Source: JAPLHP01 sp963720375
GTDB lineage: Bacteria; Chloroflexota; Dehalococcoidia; UBA2247; RBG-13-53-26
NCBI GenBank assembly: GCA_963720375.1
Contig: CAVRFM010000022.1
Span: 1 to 35,648 of the forward strand
Reading direction: 5' to 3'
DNA length: 35,648 nucleotides
Shown: positions 24,891 through 31,825 of the stretch, piece after piece
How the letters are laid out: the number at the start of each line of letters is the position of its first letter
Position numbering within the stretch: position 1 is the stretch's first letter
Program-made: the position numbers and the translations under genes
Notes under the pieces: model-generated
Told to the model about the DNA's origin: nothing
Databases searched by the model: none
Seen by the model: the letters and a program-made list of their open reading frames with translations, nothing else

Positions 24891-25583
24891 ATGCATATTA
24901 TGTGGACAGCACTATGGATTATCGGTGCTTACCTGTGTGCAGCCATACCTGTGGTCTATCTCATAGGAAGGATGCGGGGTGTTGATCTATCAAAAGAAGA
25001 AGATATGCATATCAGCCTGTGGCGAAAGGTGGGGCGCTCTGAGGGGTTCGTAGGTCTTGCCTGGGATGTTGCCAAAGGTGGTATTGCTGTAGTTGTAGTT
25101 GATAGGGTTTTTCATCTGGGGCCGGGTGTGGTGGCTGGGGTGGGGCTGGCAGTGATAGTGGGAGAGATGTGGTCTGTATTCCTCAAGTTCAGGGGAGAGA
25201 AGTCGAACACTACTGGCCTGGGTATGGCGGCGGCATTGGCTTATCAGGCGATACCTTTCCTGCTGGTTCCAATAATAATCGGGGTCATAGTAAGAACCTT
25301 GCCCAGATTTCTAGATCGAAGGCGGACACTGGACGAGCGTCTCAAGTTCGGCGGTCCCCCCAGCTTCAGCCTTCCTCTGGGTATGCTTGCTGGGTTTGCC
25401 TTGTTTCCGGTGGGGTGCTGGACCATGGGTTTGCCATGGGAAACGATTGCCGCTGGCATTACACTGTTTGCCCTGATAGCAATCAAGAGGTTAACGGCTG
25501 GTCTTACGGATGACTTGAAGATAGGCGGAAACAAGTTGAGCATCCTGCTTAATCGGTTTCTGTTCGATCGCAGCTTTCTATAG
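24891..25583 (+). CDS. PlsY-like membrane protein with altered catalytic motifs
   Basis: A 230-residue integral membrane protein related to glycerol-3-phosphate acyltransferase PlsY. The N-terminal helix with VVYLIGRMRGVDL and the second motif region GEMWSVFLKFRGEKSNTTG line up with PlsY (usually G-x-x-W-P-V-F-L-K-F-x-G-G-K-G-V-A-T). The first catalytic motif (normally a G-S-G-N-x-G-A-T-N string) is replaced by HISLWRKVGRSEG, and GGKG is reduced to GEKS. The fold is probably the same, but acyl-phosphate transfer to glycerol-3-phosphate is doubtful. It may be a paralogue with another acceptor. The start is ATG 24891 after AAGGA. It has an Arg-rich loop (RFLDRRRTLDER) and follows the PadR-HAAS pair. 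Confidence 0.75.
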   Translation: MHIMWTALWIIGAYLCAAIPVVYLIGRMRGVDLSKEEDMHISLWRKVGRSEGFVGLAWDVAKGGIAVVVVDRVFHLGPGVVAGVGLAVIVGEMWSVFLKFRGEKSNTTGLGMAAALAYQAIPFLLVPIIIGVIVRTLPRFLDRRRTLDERLKFGGPPSFSLPLGMLAGFALFPVGCWTMGLPWETIAAGITLFALIAIKRLTAGLTDDLKIGGNKLSILLNRFLFDRSFL

Positions 25584-25645
25584 GTGTTCTCCCCTGTCGC
25601 CTGTCGATTGCATTTGCTGACCGCTTGCCTAGCACTGTCCCCGAT

Positions 25646-25676
25646 CATTTCAAAAGATCTTGAAATGCCATATAAT
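25646..25676 (+). promoter_or_regulatory. Perfect inverted repeat over the -35/-10 region of a leaderless promoter
   Basis: CATTTCAA (25646-25653) and TTGAAATG (25660-25667) form a perfect 8-bp inverted repeat with a 6-base spacer. A perfect -10 box TATAAT follows at 25671-25676. TTCAAA within the left arm stands 16 bases before it as a weak -35. The ATG of the next gene is 8 bases after the -10, so the transcript would be leaderless. The repeat covers exactly the RNA polymerase contact region, as an operator for a dimeric repressor would. Confidence 0.55.
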
Positions 25677-25684
25677 TTGCTCCG

Positions 25685-26272
25685 ATGAGCAGAAATCAAG
25701 TAGCCGATGATGTTCGGCTGCTGAAGGAGAGCCTGGGAGAATTGCCGGAGCCTGTGGTCAGGCCTGCCCTGGTTGTGGTCAGCGGACTACCTGGAACAGG
25801 TAAGTCATATTTTTGTCGTCGGCTGTCTGAGAGAGTCCCTCTGGCGATCTTGGAAAGTGATAGCCTGCGCAAAGTAATGTTTCCATCTCCCTGCTACAGT
25901 AGGGAGGAGAGTCTGCATCTGTTCCAGACTGTGTACAAGCTTCTGGAGGGATTGCTGAGGGAGGGGATAACGTTGGCTCTGGATGCTACCAATCTGGAAG
26001 AGCATCACCGTGAGCGTCTGTACTATATTGCTGATCAGGCCGGAGCGAAGCTGATCATGGTGCGAGTCGATGCCCCTCCAGAGGTGGTATATCAACGCTT
26101 GGAGGGCCGTTTAAGAAGGGCAGATCCGTCAGACCATTCAGAGGCTGATTGGGAAGTTTATAATAAAATGAGGTTCTCTGCTGAGAGGATAGGCCGTAAT
26201 CATTTTACAGTGGACACCTCAAAGGATATCGCTCCAATAGTAGATAAGATCGTGCACCTCATAGATCAGTAG
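25685..26272 (+). CDS. P-loop kinase-like ATPase (AAA_33 type)
   Basis: A 195-residue soluble P-loop protein. Walker A is GLPGTGKS (about residues 36-43), followed by ILESDSLRKVMF, a kinase-like substrate/acid segment. The Walker B-like LALDATNLEEHHRERLY and a lid with RLEGRLRRADPSDHSEADW complete the fold. This pattern is shared by small kinases such as gluconokinase-like and polynucleotide or chloramphenicol kinase-like proteins. The exact substrate cannot be told. It begins 8 bases after TATAAT without a ribosome site. leucyl aminopeptidase follows 25 bases after its stop, so both probably share the promoter with the inverted repeat. Confidence 0.82.
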   Translation: MSRNQVADDVRLLKESLGELPEPVVRPALVVVSGLPGTGKSYFCRRLSERVPLAILESDSLRKVMFPSPCYSREESLHLFQTVYKLLEGLLREGITLALDATNLEEHHRERLYYIADQAGAKLIMVRVDAPPEVVYQRLEGRLRRADPSDHSEADWEVYNKMRFSAERIGRNHFTVDTSKDIAPIVDKIVHLIDQ

Positions 26273-26297
26273 CCCCTGTTGAGAAAGGAGGACGACC

Positions 26298-27800
26298 CTG
26301 GATCTCAAGGTAGTACTTGGTGATGTCACCAAGATTGAAGTTGATGCCATTGTGGTAAATATTTTTGAAGGGATTCTGCAACCTAGCGGCGCTACTGGAG
26401 TTGTAGACAAGGCGCTTGATGGGGCTATTAGCCAGCTTATTGCCAGTGGCGAAATCAAGGGTAAACTCAGCGAGTATACTCTTATTCATACCCTGGGCAG
26501 GATTCCGGCCAGGCGGGTAATAGTCGCTGGCCTGGGGAAGCAACCCCAACTGACCTTGGATAGGATCAGGCGTGTGACTGCCGAGGTATGCCGTTATGCA
26601 AAGGGAAAGGGGATAAAGAGGATAGCCACCATTGCTCATGGGGCGGGGGTAGGCAGCATTGAGCCGGACAAGGCTGCTCAGGCCATAGCTGAAGGAAGCA
26701 TCCTAGGCCTCTATACCTTCCGGAGGCACGTTTCCAAGGAGCCTGATAATGGCCGGATTGAGGAAATTCTGATTATAGAAAGGGATGAGGGCAAAGTCGC
26801 TCAACTGGAGAGAGGCTGCATAACTGGCAGGGTAATTGCTGAGGCTGTAACCTTTGCGCGGGACATGATCAATGAGCCAGCCAACTTTATGACCCCCAGC
26901 GATATGGCGGACATAGCCAGAAAGATGGCCGTTGAACTGGGTCTCCAATGTACTGTTCTAGAGAAAGAGCAGATGCAGGAAATGGGGATGGGGGCATTGC
27001 TGGGTGTGGCTCAAGGGAGCCATCAACTCCCGAAATTCGTAGTGCTGCAGTATAAAGGCAATAGTTCCTCTCAGAGGACGGTAGGTTTGGTGGGCAAGGG
27101 GATAACATTTGATTCAGGGGGGATCTCAATCAAGCCGGCAGAAGATATGGGTGAAATGAAGGGCGATATGGCAGGAGGGGCTACGGTCATGGCTGTTCTA
27201 CAGGCGCTGGGGCGGATGAAACCAAGAATCAATGTCACTGCTTTCATACCGGCTACAGAGAACCTGCCTAGCGGGAAGGCTCTCAAGCCTGGTGATGTAA
27301 TTCAAGCCATGAACGGTAAGACTATCGAGATAATCAGCACAGACGCTGAGGGAAGGCTGATTCTAGCCGATGCGCTATCGTATGCTGATAGATCGGGTCT
27401 TTCTCCTATATTGGATGTGGCTACCTTAACCGGTGCCTGCCGCGTGGCTTTGGGAGATATAGCTACTGGTGCGTTCACGAATGATGAGAAATTGTTGAAT
27501 AAGGTGATCAAAGCGGCAGAGGAAGCAGGCGAGCATCTCTGGCAGATGCCGATGTATGAAGAGTATAAGGAACAAAACAAGAGTGAGGTGGCTGATATCA
27601 AGAACAGCGGGGGAAGATACGGAGGTGCTATTACCGCAGCCCAGTTCCTGAGTGAATTTGTCGGTGATACCCCCTGGGTTCATCTGGATATAGCAGGCAC
27701 TTCCTATACCAGTAAAGAGAAGGGTTATGTGGTGAAGGGGGCAACAGGGGCGACAGTACGGACTCTAATCAATCTTGTCCTTGCTTTAGCTGCCGAGTGA
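26298..27800 (+). CDS. pepA: Leucyl aminopeptidase (M17), probable CTG start
   Basis: Cytosolic two-metal aminopeptidase, 500 residues, the usual length. Family blocks are INEPANFMTPSDMA, GLVGKGITFDSGGISIKP (metal-binding Lys and Asp), EMKGDMAGGATVMAVLQ, IPATENLPSG, and STDAEGRLILADALSYA (active-site Arg and metal ligands), and the C-terminal HLDIAGTSY. The first ATG/GTG-type start in frame is GTG 26352, but the frame is open earlier and the family's first strand (LKVVLGDVTKIEVDAIVV) lies before it. AAAGGAGG at 26284-26291 stands 6 bases before CTG 26298, so CTG is the likely start or a mutated ATG. It lies downstream of the P-loop kinase gene. Confidence 0.93.
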   Translation: MDLKVVLGDVTKIEVDAIVVNIFEGILQPSGATGVVDKALDGAISQLIASGEIKGKLSEYTLIHTLGRIPARRVIVAGLGKQPQLTLDRIRRVTAEVCRYAKGKGIKRIATIAHGAGVGSIEPDKAAQAIAEGSILGLYTFRRHVSKEPDNGRIEEILIIERDEGKVAQLERGCITGRVIAEAVTFARDMINEPANFMTPSDMADIARKMAVELGLQCTVLEKEQMQEMGMGALLGVAQGSHQLPKFVVLQYKGNSSSQRTVGLVGKGITFDSGGISIKPAEDMGEMKGDMAGGATVMAVLQALGRMKPRINVTAFIPATENLPSGKALKPGDVIQAMNGKTIEIISTDAEGRLILADALSYADRSGLSPILDVATLTGACRVALGDIATGAFTNDEKLLNKVIKAAEEAGEHLWQMPMYEEYKEQNKSEVADIKNSGGRYGGAITAAQFLSEFVGDTPWVHLDIAGTSYTSKEKGYVVKGATGATVRTLINLVLALAAE

Positions 27801-27930
27801 GCCTGGTAGTGTATTCTAGGTTGGATGATACATCATCGGTAATCTCCGACATGCTTGTCCTTGGTAATGTTGATATGAGGAAGATGCAAAGGCGTGCTTT
27901 GCTCGCAGATTCTACCGGGAGGTGAGAATC

Positions 27931-28579
27931 ATGAAGATCAAGTGGCTGGGACATGCTGCATTCCTGGTAAGCTCGGATACGGGTGTTAAGATAGTCTGTG
28001 ATCCCTATTCCTTAGGAGGAGGAATCAATTATGGGCAGATACAGGAATCGGCTGATGTAGTAACGGTGAGCCACAAGCATCACGACCATGATAATGTGGC
28101 GGGTGTGAAAGGGAAACCAGATGTGGTTGATACTCCTGGAAGCAGGAATGTAAGGGGGATAGACTTCAAAGGGATTGCCAGCTATCACGATCGGAGTGAA
28201 AGGAAAACAGCGAGGAGAAAACACAATCTTCTGTTTTGCTGTGGATGGAGTAAGGGTATGTCACCTGGGCGATCTGGGGCACGAGCTCGATAGCAACCAG
28301 ATGGCAGAGATTGGGAATGTGGATGTCTTGCTTGTGCCTGTAGGAGGCTTCTATACTATCGATGCTAAGGAAGCGACGAAGGTCTGCGAAAAGCTGAAAC
28401 CCAGACTGGTCATTCCTATGCATTACAAGACTGACAAGAGTAGCTATCCCATAGCTGGGGTGGATGATTTCTTGAAGGGCAGGAAGAATGTACGCCGGTT
28501 GGGTGTCAGCGAGATTGAGATCAAGAAGGAACAACTACCTGCCATTATGGAGACTTTGGTACTGGAACATGCACTATGA
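27931..28579 (+). pseudogene. UPF0173-type metal-dependent hydrolase, one frameshift
   Basis: Metallo-beta-lactamase-fold hydrolase of the UPF0173 (YtkL-like) group. The start chosen is ATG 27931 with GGGAGGTGA just before it. The first frame reads MKIKWLGHAAFLV, KIVCDPYSL, DVVTVSHKHHDHDNVAG and IDFKGIASYHD, then loses frame near 28190-28205. The other frame takes over at GKQRGENTIFCFAVDGV and completes CHLGDLGHEL, DVLLVPVGGFYTIDAKEA, and the metal-binding VIPMHYKTD. One surplus base separates the parts; the corrected length is about 215 residues, normal for the family. The site is A-rich (GAAAGGAAAACAGCGAGG), so a base-calling or slippage error is plausible. Stops in the first frame would remove the last metal ligands. 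Confidence 0.85.
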
Positions 28580-28651
28580 GAAGTCGCTGGGCATGCCTGC
28601 CTATGGATAACTGTTAGCTGTTGCTAATCGATTACACTGAGGGATCATATT

Positions 28652-29989
28652 GTGAAGATAATCTATAACATAGCGGATGCCAAGGCCAACCTGCTAGGGC
28701 GCACTCCCCTGGAGTTACAGGAAGTCTCTCCGGGTTTGAAACTGAAGTTAAGGGAGGTCTTTGGTGAGGAGCTTACTCTGCAGGAGGCTGTAGGGCGCAT
28801 TATTGCTGAGGTTCGCGCAAGGGGTGATAGGGCGCTCTTTGATTATGGCAGGCGGATCGATGGGGTTAAACTGGCTGCTCTTGAAGTAAGGCCCGAGGAA
28901 ATTGCTCAGGCACGCAGTAAGGTGGGGAGTGAGCTTCTGTCCGCGCTGGAGCTGGCTGCACAAAGGATCAAGTCTTTCCACCTGAACTGTAAGCGCCAGA
29001 GCTGGGTTGATTTTGCCGAAGGCGGCCTGGGACAGTGGATTCGCCCGCTTGGGAAAGTAGGCATCTATGTCCCTGGAGGCAGAGCTTCCTATCCTTCAAC
29101 TGTGCTGATGACTGCCATACCAGCGAGGGTGGCTGGAGTGAATGAGGTCATAGTCACCACCCCTCCAGGGCAGGATGGAGTATCTCCAGCGACGCTGGTT
29201 GCTGCCGAACTTGCTGAGGTGGACCGTGTTTTCAAGATTGGCGGTGCTCAGGCTATTGCTGCTCTGGCCTTTGGGACTCAAACGGTTCCCAGAGTGGACA
29301 AAATATGCGGTCCAGGGAACATCTTTGTGCAGTTGGCAAAGAGAATGGTCTATGGCATGGTTGATGTTGACGGGTTCTACGGGCCCACCGAGACAATCAT
29401 TCTGGCGGATGAGAGTGCTAATCCTGCAATTTGTGCTGCTGATCTCCTGGCTCAAGCAGAGCATGACGTGCTGGCCTCTGCCATTTTGATTACTACTTCG
29501 GCAGAGCTGGCAACGCGGGTGAACCATGAGGTGGAAAAGCAACTGGTCGAACTGGACAGACAGGAGATCATCACTGCTTCATTGGAAAGTAAGGGCGGCA
29601 TAGTAGTGGTTGACGACATGGAACAGGCGGCAGAGTTGATTAATGACTATGCTCCGGAGCACCTCTCTCTAATGGTCAAAGATGCGTGGTCTTGTGCGGA
29701 GAAGATGAGGAATGCCGGGGGGATCTTCATAGGTGAGGACTCCCCCGAGGTTGTGGGTGATTATGTTGCCGGGCCGAGCCATGTAATGCCTACCGGGGGC
29801 ACTGCCCGTTTTGGTTCTCCCCTTACAGTAGACGATTTTCTCAAGGTAACCAGTGTGATAGCCATAGATGGTAAGGCATTGAGATCAATAGGTCCGGCGG
29901 CGGCAAACATTGCGAAGGCTGAGGGACTCGATGCACATGCGAGAGCGGTAAAGATAAGGTTGACTAGACGTATAAGGAAGAGGAAATAG
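28652..29989 (+). CDS. hisD: Histidinol dehydrogenase
   Basis: NAD- and zinc-dependent enzyme for the last two oxidations of histidine synthesis (histidinol to histidine). It has 445 residues and is intact. Motifs: PGGRASYPSTVLMTAIPARVAG (about 138), the GPGNIFVQLAKR nucleotide loop, DVDGFYGPTETIILADE, zinc ligands in LLAQAEHDVLA (about 272-276) and GDYVAGPSHVMPTGGTARF (about 369), the catalytic Glu-His pair in APEHLSLM (about 335), and a final Zn His in DAHARAVKIR. The start is GTG 28652 after GAGGGA. No other his gene is nearby, so the organism probably has a scattered his pathway. The next gene (PSP1/RicT) starts 2 bases after the stop. Confidence 0.93.
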   Translation: MKIIYNIADAKANLLGRTPLELQEVSPGLKLKLREVFGEELTLQEAVGRIIAEVRARGDRALFDYGRRIDGVKLAALEVRPEEIAQARSKVGSELLSALELAAQRIKSFHLNCKRQSWVDFAEGGLGQWIRPLGKVGIYVPGGRASYPSTVLMTAIPARVAGVNEVIVTTPPGQDGVSPATLVAAELAEVDRVFKIGGAQAIAALAFGTQTVPRVDKICGPGNIFVQLAKRMVYGMVDVDGFYGPTETIILADESANPAICAADLLAQAEHDVLASAILITTSAELATRVNHEVEKQLVELDRQEIITASLESKGGIVVVDDMEQAAELINDYAPEHLSLMVKDAWSCAEKMRNAGGIFIGEDSPEVVGDYVAGPSHVMPTGGTARFGSPLTVDDFLKVTSVIAIDGKALRSIGPAAANIAKAEGLDAHARAVKIRLTRRIRKRK

Positions 29990-29991
29990 AT

Positions 29992-30858
29992 ATGGTATCT
30001 CCAGTGGAAGAAAGAAAAGATGTGGTCGGTGTTCGTTTTCAGCGATCCGGAAAGGTTTATTACTTTGCCCCTGCAGGAGTCGACACGGAGGTCAATGACC
30101 GTGTGGTCGTGGAGACCGAGCGTGGCCATAAGATAGGCAGAGTGGTCATCGCGCCAAAGCAGGTACTGGCCAGTGAGCTAACCGAACCGCTGAAACCAGT
30201 GCTGCGTAAGGCAATCCCTGAAGACGTGGAACAGCAGGAAAAGGGACGCGAGAAGGAGCAGCAAGCTCTGGCCAAGTGCGCCGAGCTGGCAAGCAAGCTC
30301 AATTTGCCAATTAAGCTTCGCGGTGCCGAAAGCAATTTGGATTGTAGCTACGTTACCATTTTCTTCAGTGCAGAGGGGAGAGTTGACTTCCGACAGCTGG
30401 TGAGAGATCTGGCCAGTGCTCTTAAGATGCGTGTTGAGCTTCACCAGATAGGACCCAGAGATGAAGCTAAACTAATGGGGGGGATTGGCAGATGCGGTTA
30501 TCCTCTGTGCTGTACAACTTTCTTGACTGAATTCAACCCCCTTTCTATCAGGACTGCCAAGGAGCAAGGCCTTTCTTTAGAGCCAGCAAAGGTATCTGGT
30601 GCCTGTGGACGCTTGCTCTGCTGCCTTGGTTATGAGGCCGCGTATTATCGGTCGATGAAGGAAAAACTGCCTCCCATAGGTCAGCCGGTGGTCACGCCCG
30701 TGGGTGAGGGGATTGTAACCGGCGTAAACGTTTTGAAGGAGACAGTAACAGTAGAGCTGGAGAGTCAGGCAACGGTCGAATTACCTGCTGCCGAAGTGAT
30801 ACGGAAGGAATCTGGGGAACCGACGAGGAAGAAAGGGCAAAAGCCCTCCAAACCCTAG
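29992..30858 (+). CDS. ricT: PSP1-domain protein (RicT/YaaT-like)
   Basis: A 288-residue protein of the PSP1/RicT family. In Bacillus, RicT (YaaT) works with RicA and RicF in a complex that carries iron-sulfur clusters and helps RNase Y mature transcripts. Visible features: the PSP1 domain (about 15-95) with VVGVRFQRSGKVYYF and TERGHKIGRVV, and a central Cys-rich region GIGRCGYPLCCTTFL and GACGRLLCCLGYE (about 162-215), the probable cluster or metal ligands. A variable C-terminal tail with GTRKKGQKPSKP-like basic residues follows. It is translationally close to hisD (2-base gap). The stop overlaps that of the convergent HNH gene by 3 bases. ricA and ricF are not in the window. Confidence 0.85.
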   Translation: MVSPVEERKDVVGVRFQRSGKVYYFAPAGVDTEVNDRVVVETERGHKIGRVVIAPKQVLASELTEPLKPVLRKAIPEDVEQQEKGREKEQQALAKCAELASKLNLPIKLRGAESNLDCSYVTIFFSAEGRVDFRQLVRDLASALKMRVELHQIGPRDEAKLMGGIGRCGYPLCCTTFLTEFNPLSIRTAKEQGLSLEPAKVSGACGRLLCCLGYEAAYYRSMKEKLPPIGQPVVTPVGEGIVTGVNVLKETVTVELESQATVELPAAEVIRKESGEPTRKKGQKPSKP

Positions 30859-31370
30859 TTTGCTGCTGGAAGGAACTTCTGCCATTCTTTGTGTCCGCGA
30901 AGGTGTTGATAAGGGATGGAGAAGGTGGTGGGTGGTGGTGGGATAGGGTGGTGAATGAGCTTCATCCCCGCTTGGGTGGGTGTTCGCCCGGCCTTTCTCA
31001 GATTGCAGGAAAAGCAACTGCTGACTACGTTTCCCCAATCGTGAGTGCCCCCCTGGCTGCGCGGCATAACATGGTCCAGGGTTAAATCCTTGATCTCACG
31101 TCCACAGTATTGGCAGGTATATTTGTCACGGTTGAATACCTCGAAACGCGTCAGCTTTTTCTGCAAACGAGGACGTCTGACAAATTGCGTGAGACGGACT
31201 ACTGAGGGTATAGGAAACGAACTACTGATAGCATGTATCTCGCCTCGGCCATTTTCGATTACCTCGGCCTTGCGGTTAATGATCAGGATTACTGCACGTC
31301 GGACCCGGCAAATGTTGAGGGGTTCATAGTCCTGATTTAGGACGAGAACCGGAGTATTTATGATGTCCAC
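30855..31370 (-). CDS. HNH endonuclease
   Basis: A 171-residue nuclease. The start is GTG 31370 (MDIINTPVLVLNQDYEP) after GAGGAAG. The N-terminal part (LNICRVRRAVILIINRKAEV) is typical of a widespread HNH_5 group. The HNH core is CQYCGREIKDLTLDHVMPRS, QGGTHDWGNVVSSC and CNLRKAGRTP, with two Cys pairs for the structural zinc and His in LDHVMP as catalytic centre. The tail is Pro-rich. Members of this group are common and usually of unknown role (DNA repair or defence). It converges on ricT and overlaps its end. A 455-base gap without genes lies upstream. Confidence 0.9.
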   Translation of the reverse strand: MDIINTPVLVLNQDYEPLNICRVRRAVILIINRKAEVIENGRGEIHAISSSFPIPSVVRLTQFVRRPRLQKKLTRFEVFNRDKYTCQYCGREIKDLTLDHVMPRSQGGTHDWGNVVSSCFSCNLRKAGRTPTQAGMKLIHHPIPPPPTTFSIPYQHLRGHKEWQKFLPAAN

Positions 31371-31825
31371 AGCACTTCCTCAATAGAGCTGTTCAAACTC
31401 CTGGAGTATTTTGATGGATTTACTCTACTGCCATGATAGGGCATTTCCCCCGCCTTCAAAACTGATTCATTCTACTTGAAGAGATGTCCCAGTGCAACTG
31501 TTCTTCGATCTAATGCTATTGGACAGAAAGGTGTGCAACTGATGATATGAGAACCGCACGTTCCGGGAGAGCCTGCGATTCCAAGAGACATCCGGCTCAC
31601 ACTCTCGGTTGGTGACATATACGAAGGTCTACTGCCATGCTGTCTCTGTATGGCTTTGCAGTCTTGAATCTGTGACGTCTGCTGATGTAAGATCATGTGC
31701 TGTGACAATTGTGAGTCCCCTGTGGGGTGATTATCCCGCTTTCGTCAGAGGTTTCCTTCATCTAGCTTCTCCTCATCGATAGAAAGTGCGTGAAAGTATA
31801 GCGGATCGTCTTTCTCTGCTTCTGA
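31371..31825. other. Gene-free region (455 bp) with a possible hairpin
   Basis: I see no gene. A GC-rich pair of arms, GAGAG (31567-31571) within a CCGGGAGAGCC stretch and CTCTC (31602-31606) flanked by GGCT and GG, may fold into a bulged hairpin. Neighbouring ATGAGAACCGCACG text looks somewhat like the end of a group II intron, but the 5' half of domain V is missing. A TATAGC at about 31798 could serve the ATPase gene. Confidence 0.35.

Noticed and set aside
31540..31610. Group II intron domain V
   Set aside because: Only a partial likeness; the 5' half and bulge of domain V are not found and no reverse transcriptase is present.
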